Shown: positions 5,871-11,185 of the stretch, piece after piece
Layout: each line of letters starts with the position of its first letter
Position numbering within the stretch: the first letter of the stretch is position 1
NCBI GenBank assembly: GCA_017419465.1
Contig: JAFOLE010000057.1
Coordinates: 1 to 11,185, forward strand
From: Solobacterium sp.
Lineage (GTDB): Bacteria; Bacillota_I; Bacilli_A; Erysipelotrichales; Erysipelotrichaceae
DNA: 11,185 bases
Reading direction: 5' to 3'
Position numbers and translations under genes: made by a program
Notes under the pieces: model-generated
Told to the model about the DNA's origin: nothing
The model's input: only the letters and a program-made list of their open reading frames with translations
Databases searched by the model: none

Positions 5871-7664
5871 TTATTTCGATGCATTCTCACCGGCAATACG
5901 TCCGAAGACCACGAAGTCTGCGACCGCATTTCCGCCAAGACGGTTGCCGCCGTGTACGCCGCCGGTAACTTCACCTGCCGCATAGAGGCCCGGGATGACA
6001 GCTCCGTCGGTACCGATGACTTCCGCTTCCGTATTGATCTTTACGCCGCCCATGCAGTGATGGATACCCGGCGCAATCTTTACCGCATAGTACGGTGCGT
6101 GGGACATATCGGTCAGAAGTGCATCGAAGCCTTCTCTGCCGAATTCCTCATCCTTTTCCGCTTCACAGGATGCGGTCCAGGTATCAAGAGTTTCCTGAAG
6201 GGTTGCTTCATCAACTTCCATCAGCTTGGCAAGATCAGCGACGGTATCGCACTGGATCATGAAGCCCTTGGAGATGTACTTTTCAATAACCGTGGATTCC
6301 ACTTTCATCGCTTCATCCGCAAGCAGCCATGCATAGCTGTCCGGCTGTTCGATGATATGACCGGAGACAACGTCACGGGTCAGGATCTCATTGCAGAAAC
6401 GCTTGCCTTCCTTGTTGATGAGGATCGCACCGTCACCGCGCAGGGATTCGGAAATGAGGGAGCCGTCTGCCTGAACAACGGTCGGATGGATCTGGATCTG
6501 TTCGAGATCGACGAAGTCTGCGCCGATTGCCTCGAGGAAGGCAATCGCATCACCGGTGATCGTCGGCGCATTGGTGGATACGTAGCCCTTGAGGTCCGGA
6601 CGATACTTGACGATGAGATCCGGATTGGAGCCGAAGCCGCCGGTTGCGATGACAACATTGTCCGCCTTTACGGTAATGCTGTTGCCGTCTGCGCCGGTCG
6701 CATGGAGGCCGACTGCTTTTCCGTCTTCGACAAGCACTTCATCAACCTTTGCGTTATAGATGATCTCCACACCGAGGTCATTGCATGTGGAGGTGAGATG
6801 TTCTACCAGGTAAGCACCGACGGAGAGAATCTTTCCTTCGTCGTTGACCGGACGATGCTGACGCATTGCGGATGCGCCGCCCGCAAGACCGATATTGCTG
6901 AGAGGTGCGCCGATGGAATCGAGCCAGTCGATTGCCGCGGAGGAATTTTCTGCCAGGGTATGGACAAGATCCGGATTGTTGAGATCATGGCCGCCCTTCA
7001 TCGTATCTTCGTAATACAGTTCTGCAGAGTCTTCAATTCCCTGCTCTGCCTGATAGTGGGTATCTGCCGCATTCATACCGCCGGTCGCATAACTGGAGTT
7101 TCCGCCGGATACTGCTGCCTTTTCGAGAATGATAACTTTCTTGCCGTTCTGCGCTGCTGTGATTGCGGCTGTCATGCCTGCACCGCCGGCACCGGCGATA
7201 ACGACATCCGCTTCCGTATCAATATCTTCTGCGACGGTCTCGACTGCCTTGGATTCCAGGGCTGCCGGATCTGCGCCGGCCTGGGTGATGCAGTCATTGA
7301 GCGCTGTGAAGAATGCTGTGGAAGTAACCGTCGCACCGCTGATCATATCGATGTTCGGGGACTGTGCCGCAAGCACCTTCTCTACGAGCTGCGGGAGTGC
7401 TGCGCCGCCGACCGTCGGTGTTTCACCGTCCGCGGTGTACTCGATGGATTCAATCGAGTTGTCCGACATTGTGACGGACAGTTTTACAGGATTGCCTGCG
7501 CCGCCGAAACCTTCTGCCTGTGCTTCATACGTACCGGCATTGAACAATGCCCCTTCCGGTGCAGGTTCTGCCGCACCGCCTTTGCCGGACGGAATCAGGT
7601 TTGCGCATCCCAGCAGGACCGCAAGGACAAAGATTCCAATCAGCGCCAGATTCTTCTTTTTCAT
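5871..7664 (-). CDS. FMN-binding/FAD-dependent fumarate-reductase-type flavoprotein, lipoprotein
   Basis: This 597-residue protein has a lipobox signal (VLLGC, lipid Cys20). An FMN_bind domain (about 40-130) follows with DMISGAT (106-112), the consensus for covalent FMN attachment by an ApbE-type transferase at Thr112. A flavocytochrome-c-type FAD domain then starts with GAGGAG (158-163). The residues used by soluble fumarate reductases are recognisable: H393, E406 and R409 (ESLRG), R430 (TRD), H535/H536 (HHCMGG) and R575 (NRLGGNA). The H-E-R-R spacing matches Shewanella Fcc3 as I remember it, so an outward-facing reductase of fumarate or a related unsaturated acid is likely. The acceptor itself (fumarate, urocanate, acrylate derivatives and others) cannot be read from motifs. 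It has no heme motifs, so electrons must arrive by another route. AAAGGA lies seven bases before the ATG. No ApbE gene is in the window. Confidence 0.93.
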   Translation of the reverse strand: MKKKNLALIGIFVLAVLLGCANLIPSGKGGAAEPAPEGALFNAGTYEAQAEGFGGAGNPVKLSVTMSDNSIESIEYTADGETPTVGGAALPQLVEKVLAAQSPNIDMISGATVTSTAFFTALNDCITQAGADPAALESKAVETVAEDIDTEADVVIAGAGGAGMTAAITAAQNGKKVIILEKAAVSGGNSSYATGGMNAADTHYQAEQGIEDSAELYYEDTMKGGHDLNNPDLVHTLAENSSAAIDWLDSIGAPLSNIGLAGGASAMRQHRPVNDEGKILSVGAYLVEHLTSTCNDLGVEIIYNAKVDEVLVEDGKAVGLHATGADGNSITVKADNVVIATGGFGSNPDLIVKYRPDLKGYVSTNAPTITGDAIAFLEAIGADFVDLEQIQIHPTVVQADGSLISESLRGDGAILINKEGKRFCNEILTRDVVSGHIIEQPDSYAWLLADEAMKVESTVIEKYISKGFMIQCDTVADLAKLMEVDEATLQETLDTWTASCEAEKDEEFGREGFDALLTDMSHAPYYAVKIAPGIHHCMGGVKINTEAEVIGTDGAVIPGLYAAGEVTGGVHGGNRLGGNAVADFVVFGRIAGENASK

Positions 7665-7743
7665 GTGTTTTTCCTTTCCAAAAAGTGGTTAATGCATGCT
7701 TATGATATCAGAAGAAACTTGACATCTATTCTGTTTCGTAATT

Positions 7744-7772
7744 ATTGTTCATACTCTGTTTGCACCTGTAAA
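7744..7772 (-). promoter_or_regulatory. Possible promoter of the flavoprotein gene
   Basis: On the minus strand TTTACA (7772-7767, five of six) is followed after 17 bases by AACAAT (7749-7744, four of six, lacking the first T). The -10 is poor and the leader would be about 75 bases, so this is tentative. The rest of 7665-7824 holds the gene's ribosome site and the weak hairpin at 7785-7812. Confidence 0.35.
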
Positions 7773-7774
7773 CA
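7757..7774. promoter_or_regulatory. Imperfect palindrome upstream of the flavoprotein gene
   Basis: TGTTTGCACCTGTAAACA is an 18-bp imperfect palindrome of the form TGTTTnCAnnTGnAAACA, with 14 of 18 positions symmetric. It overlaps the -35 candidate of the flavoprotein promoter and could be an operator. No regulator can be assigned. Confidence 0.4.
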
Positions 7775-7784
7775 AAATCATGTG

Positions 7785-7812
7785 AAAGGCTGTCCTGCAC
7801 GGGCAGCCCTTC
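7785..7812 (-). terminator. Weak hairpin terminator after the kinase gene
   Basis: On the minus strand AAGGGCTGCCC can pair with GGACAGCCTT with one bulged G and one mismatch around a 5-base loop. Only three T residues follow directly, and TTTTG comes later. Termination is probably partial, so some readthrough from the dehydrogenase-kinase operon into the flavoprotein gene is possible. Confidence 0.45.
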
Positions 7813-7824
7813 ATTCAGTTCTTC

Positions 7825-9249
7825 TTATTTTGCTGTAAGAATCTCCACCGCAATACGCAGTGTCTGTTCATCACCGGTGTTGCCCGGGAAGATGACATAC
7901 GGTGTTTTCGGGAATCTGGATTCCTCTCCGGTCTGCCATACCGGGATGCCCGGCTGGATCTGGCCGAGGACATTGGCGCGCTTTACCGCAAGCGCCTTGG
8001 TTCCGACATCGGAGGAAGTGATTCCGCCCTTTGCGATGACAAATGCCGGGGTGATGGACAGCCGTCCCACGAGACTCTGTACGCCGTCGGAAATCTTTAC
8101 ACTGCGCACCAGTGCGGATTCCTTGGTGTCATTCTCCACTTCAAGCAGCTTCCGGCAGGTATAGCACACCGCCGTCTTTCCGCTGCGGATGATCTCTTCT
8201 TCCGCTTTGACACAGCGGTCGACTTCCGCATAGAAGGCTTCATCGCCTTCGAGCACCAGATTGGAGTTGAATTCGACCGGCACAACATTGTCGAGTTTCA
8301 GCAGCTCGTTGAGCTGTGCGGTGGTCTTTCCGGTATGGGAGCCGACTACGACAACACCGCCGAAGTCGGTGGTCAGTGTGACCATGTCCTTGCGGGTAAG
8401 CAGAGGCTTGTCGGAGATACCGCCCATGACTTTGACCAGTCCTGCGGCAGTCCGGAACATATACCGTTTCCCCTGCTTCATCGCACGGTACAGTGCCGTC
8501 GCAAATACCTTGATGTCGCAGTAGTCGACTGCGTTGACGCAGATCTTGTTGAAATCGGAGACCGCGAGAAGCTGTTCCGTGATCTTCTCATAATTGCACG
8601 CGCGCAGGTCATCGAGCGAGATGCACGTGACATCCGCTGCTTTGTATGCGCCGCCGGTCTTTTCCTCCACATATTCGGGAATCGAGGAATGGGAGTAGCC
8701 GAAGGTGCGGTCCTTTGCGAATTCGGTTTCGGCTGCCGGGACGAGTTCATCCCCCTGCTTTACATAGTGAACATTATTGATCGTGAAGCGGCCGCCTTCC
8801 TTGAAGAAAGGGCACATGACTTCTCCGTCAAGATGCCTGCCGTCGGCTTCCATGCCTTCTCTGAGCAGCTGCGGTTCGAGCGGATAATGTCCGCGCAGGG
8901 TGGAGTCGGAACGGCTCATGATCATATAGTCTCTGCCGGTTGCCTTTGCGGCTGCGGCAATATTTGCGGCCATTTCCTTATGCGCCTTTGTGGTCTCTTC
9001 CACGGTCAGACCGCGGCTGTTGGTCAGAATGTAGAAGACCTTGTTTTCCTCTTTGAAACCTGCAGTAATACTTTCCACGCTCCAGTCGGTATAGACGGAG
9101 ATATCATGCACGGTCTGCACACCGGTCGGGTCATCATCAAGGACGACAATCTTCTGATCGTTGTCCGCGATCTCCTTCATCAGGAGTTCATCGATCTTCG
9201 CTTCATCCACTGCCGGGAAGCGGTTCACTTCATCTGCCGGAAGTCTCAT
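7825..9249 (-). CDS. Four-carbon acid sugar kinase family protein (DUF1537)
   Basis: The 474-residue protein has the two-domain DUF1537 kinase layout. The N-terminal substrate domain contains VLDDDPTGVQTVHDI (36-50) and MSRSDSTLRGHYPLEPQ (111-127). The C-terminal nucleotide-binding domain contains VVGSHTGKTTAQ (301-312), AKGGITSSDVG (406-416) and FPGNTGDEQTL (454-464). Characterised relatives phosphorylate four-carbon sugar acids (D-threonate, D-erythronate, 3- or 2-oxo-tetronates) in the cytoplasm before aldol or oxidative cleavage. The gene overlaps the dehydrogenase stop by ATGA, with AGGAGG four bases before the ATG, so the two act in one pathway: the dehydrogenase yields an oxo-acid that the kinase phosphorylates. 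The usual isomerase, class II aldolase or PdxA-like partners are absent here. Exact substrate is unknown; length and motifs are intact. Confidence 0.93.
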   Translation of the reverse strand: MRLPADEVNRFPAVDEAKIDELLMKEIADNDQKIVVLDDDPTGVQTVHDISVYTDWSVESITAGFKEENKVFYILTNSRGLTVEETTKAHKEMAANIAAAAKATGRDYMIMSRSDSTLRGHYPLEPQLLREGMEADGRHLDGEVMCPFFKEGGRFTINNVHYVKQGDELVPAAETEFAKDRTFGYSHSSIPEYVEEKTGGAYKAADVTCISLDDLRACNYEKITEQLLAVSDFNKICVNAVDYCDIKVFATALYRAMKQGKRYMFRTAAGLVKVMGGISDKPLLTRKDMVTLTTDFGGVVVVGSHTGKTTAQLNELLKLDNVVPVEFNSNLVLEGDEAFYAEVDRCVKAEEEIIRSGKTAVCYTCRKLLEVENDTKESALVRSVKISDGVQSLVGRLSITPAFVIAKGGITSSDVGTKALAVKRANVLGQIQPGIPVWQTGEESRFPKTPYVIFPGNTGDEQTLRIAVEILTAK

Positions 9250-10148
9250 GCGTCCTCCTCGACATTGCCGCGGACTTCGATGCCGGCAAGCTTCTCAAAG
9301 TACTGCACATATCCGCCGTGGTCATCATCCATGTGTCCGTGTGCTTTCAGAGTCTGCTGAACTTCAAACAGCTGTGCGGTGAACGGAACCGGCACATCGA
9401 TCGCATGCGCGGTCGCAAGCACGTTCTTGATGTCCTTGTGGTTGATGGAGATCTTTCCGCCCGGTTTGAAATTGCGTGCGCACATCATCGGCGCCTTTGC
9501 GTCAAGTACTGCCGAGCCGGCAAGACCGCCGCGGATTGCCTTATAGACTTTGTAAGGATCTGCGCCTGCCTTTGTCGCAAGCACGAGAGCTTCGGATACG
9601 GCGCAGATGTTCAGATTGACGATGATCTGGTTGGCAAGTTTTGTGATGGATCCCGCACCGCTTGGTCCGATGAGCAGGGAGCTGTTTCCGAGAATCTCGA
9701 AATACGGGATCAGACGGTCATAGTCCTTCTGCTCGCCGCCGCACATGATGGCCAGGGTCGCATTGATTGCGCCCGGTTCGCCGCCGGATACCGGCGCATC
9801 CACAAAGCCGACGCCCATCTTCTTCAGACGGTCATAGCAGGTGGTGCTTTCGGTCTGGGTAACAGAGGACATGTCGCATACCAGTTTGCCTTCAGAAAGA
9901 CCTTCCGCAACACCGCCCTCGCCGAACAGTACAGACTGAACGATTGCGCCGTTGGGCAGAATCGTCAGAATGATATCGCAGGATTCACCGATTTCCTTAT
10001 AGCTTCCGGATTTTGCGCCGGCAGCCACGAGTTCATTGACCGCATCCTGGTTGAGATCACATACGGTCAGATCAACACCTGCCTTGAGAAGATTGTGTGC
10101 CATGGGCTTTCCCATAATGCCGAGTCCGATAAATCCTACTTTTTCCAT
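9246..10148 (-). CDS. NAD(P)-dependent beta-hydroxyacid dehydrogenase (GarR/threonate dehydrogenase-like)
   Basis: The 300-residue protein has the full family layout. A Rossmann motif GFIGLGIMGKPMAHNLLKAG lies at residues 5-24, a substrate loop DAPVSGGEPGA at 117-127, the catalytic Lys170 in GSITKLANQ (167-174), and a C-terminal helical domain with NHKDI (236-240). Members include tartronate semialdehyde reductase (GarR), 3-hydroxyisobutyrate dehydrogenase and L-threonate dehydrogenase. Because the next gene is a four-carbon acid sugar kinase translationally coupled to it, oxidation of a threonate- or erythronate-like acid is the most economical role, with GarR-type reduction of tartronate semialdehyde the main alternative. 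AAGGAGAG lies about eight bases before the ATG. It is first in an operon with a strong promoter (10207-10235) and a GTATAC-type operator, presumably under the adjacent GntR regulator. Confidence 0.93.
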   Translation of the reverse strand: MEKVGFIGLGIMGKPMAHNLLKAGVDLTVCDLNQDAVNELVAAGAKSGSYKEIGESCDIILTILPNGAIVQSVLFGEGGVAEGLSEGKLVCDMSSVTQTESTTCYDRLKKMGVGFVDAPVSGGEPGAINATLAIMCGGEQKDYDRLIPYFEILGNSSLLIGPSGAGSITKLANQIIVNLNICAVSEALVLATKAGADPYKVYKAIRGGLAGSAVLDAKAPMMCARNFKPGGKISINHKDIKNVLATAHAIDVPVPFTAQLFEVQQTLKAHGHMDDDHGGYVQYFEKLAGIEVRGNVEEDA

Positions 10149-10174
10149 TTTCGTTTCTCTCCTTTTCTGTATTC

Positions 10175-10194
10175 CGCTTCGTAAGCGGTTTCAT
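10175..10194 (-). promoter_or_regulatory. Leader hairpin and cre-like site upstream of the dehydrogenase gene
   Basis: Within the predicted leader the minus strand reads TGAAACCGCTTACG (10194-10181), matching the Gram-positive catabolite-response consensus TGAAANCGNTTNCA at all but the last position. The same bases overlap an inverted repeat CCGCTT-ACG-AAGCGG (10189-10175) that could form a small RNA hairpin. A downstream CcpA roadblock is plausible; the hairpin alone is an alternative explanation. Confidence 0.45.
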
Positions 10195-10206
10195 CTTTAC
10201 GCTGTC

Positions 10207-10235
10207 AGTATACCGGTATACCGGTTATATGTCAA
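10207..10235 (-). promoter_or_regulatory. Strong sigma-A promoter of the dehydrogenase-kinase operon
   Basis: On the minus strand a perfect TTGACA (10235-10230) is followed by a 17-base spacer and TATACT (10212-10207, five of six). This is the best promoter in the window. The leader to the ATG at 10148 would be roughly 50 bases. The spacer is occupied by the palindromic operator described at 10208-10225, so a bound repressor would exclude RNA polymerase. Confidence 0.85.
10208..10225. promoter_or_regulatory. Overlapping GTATACCGGTATAC palindromes, probable GntR operator
   Basis: Two perfect 14-bp palindromes overlap: GTATACCGGTATAC (10208-10221) and ACCGGTATACCGGT (10212-10225). They arise from a TATACCGG unit repeated in tandem. 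GTATAC-centred sites are typical for the FadR/FCD branch of GntR regulators, and one is encoded immediately upstream. The site lies between the -35 and -10 of the dehydrogenase-kinase promoter, which fits repression. Confidence 0.75.
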
Positions 10236-10256
10236 TCACGTGCAGATGAATTTCAG

Positions 10257-10283
10257 AAAAAAACAGATGCGTCTGCATCTGTT
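10257..10283 (-). terminator. Rho-independent terminator after the GntR regulator
   Basis: On the minus strand a perfect 9-bp stem (AACAGATGC with GCATCTGTT) around a 4-base AGAC loop ends in a run of seven T residues. It starts two bases past the regulator's stop codon, so the regulator is transcribed separately from the dehydrogenase-kinase operon. Confidence 0.94.
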
Positions 10284-10284
10284 G

Positions 10285-10953
10285 TCATAATCCGTAATAC
10301 TTCAGCGCGATATCTCTGGATGCCTCCATGTGATGCATGACCGCCCGGTAGATGGCGATCCGTGCGTCTTCCTGATCGCTGGTCAGATTCCGGTAGATCT
10401 CCATATGTTCTTCATACGCTTCCATCGGGCGTCCCTTCTGTTCAAAGCTCTTGAAGGCGATTGCCTGCTGCATATGGCTGTAGGATTCAATCAGCCGGAT
10501 CATATCCGCATTTCTGGAATACTCCACGATCTGCCGGTGGAAATCAAAGTCATGGCCGAGGATCACATCATACGGCTCATTCTTCTCGATCGACTGCTTC
10601 ATGAGATCCAGCGTCTCTTCAAGATCTTCGATTGTCCGTCTTCCCTGCTTGGTCTTGCGCTCATCATGGAGCGCCATACTGCAGAAGCCTTCGATTGCGG
10701 CACGGACCTGAAAGGTATTCTGAATATCTTCGCGGCTCATCTCATGAAGCCGAAAGCCCTTGTTCGGAATGATGTCGATATACCGGTCCTGACTCAGACG
10801 CATCAGGGCATCCCGCATCGGGGTGCGTGAAATGCCGAGATCCTGGGCAAGCCGGGTTTCGGAATAATATTCATTTGCGCTGAATTCACCATGCTTGATC
10901 TTATCCAGCATGAATTCATATGCTTTTTCCGCAAGCGGATTGTATACTGCCAT
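10285..10953 (-). CDS. GntR-family transcriptional regulator, FCD (FadR) subgroup
   Basis: From the chosen ATG at 10953 the protein has 222 residues. An N-terminal winged helix spans about 5-70, with YYSETRLAQDLGISRTPMRD at 29-48 as its recognition helix region. The all-helical FCD ligand domain shows the metal/ligand residues D135, H139 (DFDFH), H183 (EEH) and H207 or H208 (MHH). The frame stays open back to 11037, but this start has GAGG six bases upstream and begins at the normal distance from the DNA-binding domain; the upstream extension is basic and would cover its own promoter. FCD regulators usually sense small organic or sugar acids, which suits the neighbouring sugar-acid genes. It likely represses the operon at 10148 by way of the GTATACC palindromes. 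Confidence 0.92.
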   Translation of the reverse strand: MAVYNPLAEKAYEFMLDKIKHGEFSANEYYSETRLAQDLGISRTPMRDALMRLSQDRYIDIIPNKGFRLHEMSREDIQNTFQVRAAIEGFCSMALHDERKTKQGRRTIEDLEETLDLMKQSIEKNEPYDVILGHDFDFHRQIVEYSRNADMIRLIESYSHMQQAIAFKSFEQKGRPMEAYEEHMEIYRNLTSDQEDARIAIYRAVMHHMEASRDIALKYYGL

Positions 10954-10975
10954 AAGATACCTCTGACTCTTAAAA

Positions 10976-11004
10976 ATTGTATCTGTATTCTTCCGTTTCC
11001 GCAA
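10976..11004 (-). promoter_or_regulatory. Putative promoter of the GntR regulator
   Basis: On the minus strand TTGCGG (11004-10999) is followed after 17 bases by TACAAT (10981-10976, five of six). The transcript would begin about 15-20 bases before the ATG at 10953. The -35 is weak. A lone GTATAC (10942-10947), the core of the operator at 10208-10225, lies just inside the coding start and might allow autoregulation. Confidence 0.5.
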
Positions 11005-11034
11005 TTTCACAACGACAGTAAAATAGAAACGGAA
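10991..11034. repeat. Widely spaced 9-bp inverted repeat between gntR and rdgB
   Basis: TTCCGTTTC (10991-10999) is matched exactly by its inverse GAAACGGAA (11026-11034), 26 bases apart. The left arm overlaps the spacer and last -35 base of the regulator promoter, and the right arm precedes the rdgB ribosome site. A TAAAAT (11019-11024) between the arms could be an rdgB -10. Its role is unknown; chance cannot be excluded. Confidence 0.4.
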
Positions 11035-11054
11035 CACAGGAAAGGAATCACACC

Positions 11055-11185
11055 ATGGAACTGATCATCGCCAGCAACAACCCCGGAAAGATCCGGGAAT
11101 ATAAAGACATCTTTGAACCGTTCGGGTTTCAGGTATTCTCCCAGTCAGAAAAGAACATCGACCTTGAGGTCGAAGAAACCGGAAC
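11055..11185 (+). CDS. rdgB: XTP/dITP diphosphatase, RdgB/HAM1 family (partial, N-terminus)
   Basis: The first 43 codons are present and the gene continues past the right edge. The protein begins MELIIASNNPGKIREYKDIF, with the family's SNNPGK nucleotide-binding signature, and continues to DLEVEETG (residues 36-43), which precedes the conserved catalytic region in RdgB/HAM1 proteins. These enzymes hydrolyse ITP, dITP and XTP to monophosphates and so clean the nucleotide pool. AAAGGA lies eight bases before the ATG. It is the only plus-strand gene, divergent from the GntR regulator, and is a housekeeping gene that likely marks the edge of the catabolic region. Catalytic residues further on cannot be checked. 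Confidence 0.9.
   Translation, partial: MELIIASNNPGKIREYKDIFEPFGFQVFSQSEKNIDLEVEETG

Noticed and set aside
7709..7738. A plus-strand TTGACA-like promoter between the kinase and flavoprotein genes
   Set aside because: Its -10 is poor, and no plus-strand gene follows for over 3 kb.
5832..7769. The octamer GCACCTGT both in the flavoprotein terminator stem and in the palindrome upstream of the gene
   Set aside because: A single 8-base match between a terminator stem and an operator candidate is probably chance; no target-site duplication or mobile element signs were seen.
5952..7838. A 628-codon plus-strand open frame opposite the flavoprotein
   Set aside because: Same antisense effect; the minus-strand protein has a signal peptide, FMN and FAD motifs and terminator, while the plus-strand reading is a cysteine-rich string without a domain.
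8335..9360. A 341-codon plus-strand open frame across the kinase-dehydrogenase junction
   Set aside because: It spans two genuine coupled minus-strand genes antisense and has no recognisable domain.
10954..11037. A 28-residue N-terminal extension of the GntR regulator
   Set aside because: It would cover the regulator's own promoter, and the internal ATG at 10953 has a good GAGG site and the normal family N-terminus.

Overview
The window comes from a bacterial chromosome, most likely an anaerobic Gram-positive (Bacillota). The evidence is an oxygen-sensitive glycyl radical enzyme with its radical-SAM activase, lipoprotein-type thioredoxin and flavin reductase with Gram-positive-style partners, strong AGGAGG ribosome sites, canonical sigma-A promoters and U-tract terminators. 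A gut Erysipelotrichia- or Clostridia-like host fits, but this cannot be settled from the sequence alone. Every gene except the last is on the minus strand, so the biological order runs from right to left. No rRNA, tRNA, CRISPR, insertion sequence or phage gene was seen, and no gene-free stretch exceeds about 170 bases.

Layout from right to left: (1) the first 131 bases of an rdgB/HAM1 nucleotide pyrophosphatase on the plus strand (11055 onward); (2) a divergent GntR/FCD regulator (10953-10285) closed by a strong terminator; (3) a two-gene operon of a beta-hydroxyacid dehydrogenase (10148-9246) and a DUF1537 four-carbon acid sugar kinase (9249-7825), with a near-perfect promoter whose spacer is filled by overlapping GTATAC-type palindromes, the probable GntR operator; (4) a lipoprotein FMN/FAD fumarate-reductase-like flavoprotein (7664-5871) closed by a strong terminator; (5) a three-gene redox operon of a 49-residue CXXC membrane peptide (5701-5552), a NapH-like membrane polyferredoxin (5559-4669) and a TlpA-like thioredoxin lipoprotein (4672-4160), also terminated; (6) a four-gene operon of glycyl radical enzyme (4010-1737), its activase (1744-869), a DeoR-type regulator (865-95) and the start of a NanE-type sugar-phosphate epimerase (98 to beyond the left edge). 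Four 10-bp direct repeats lie upstream of it.

Functional reading: units 2 and 3 look like a locally regulated sugar-acid (threonate/erythronate-like) pathway with oxidation followed by phosphorylation, but the isomerase and aldolase are not in the window. Units 4 and 5 look like an extracytoplasmic anaerobic reductase with a membrane electron or thiol delivery module. Unit 6 looks like radical-based breakdown of an unidentified, possibly sugar-phosphate, substrate. Whether units 3 to 6 form one physiological system is inference; each has its own promoter signals and, mostly, its own terminator.

The most interesting candidate for something undescribed is unit 6: a glycyl radical enzyme with a GCTEF active-site loop instead of the usual GC-x-E-P, translationally coupled through activase and DeoR regulator to a NanE-like C2 epimerase. 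All functional assignments rest on motif recognition; no database search was possible.
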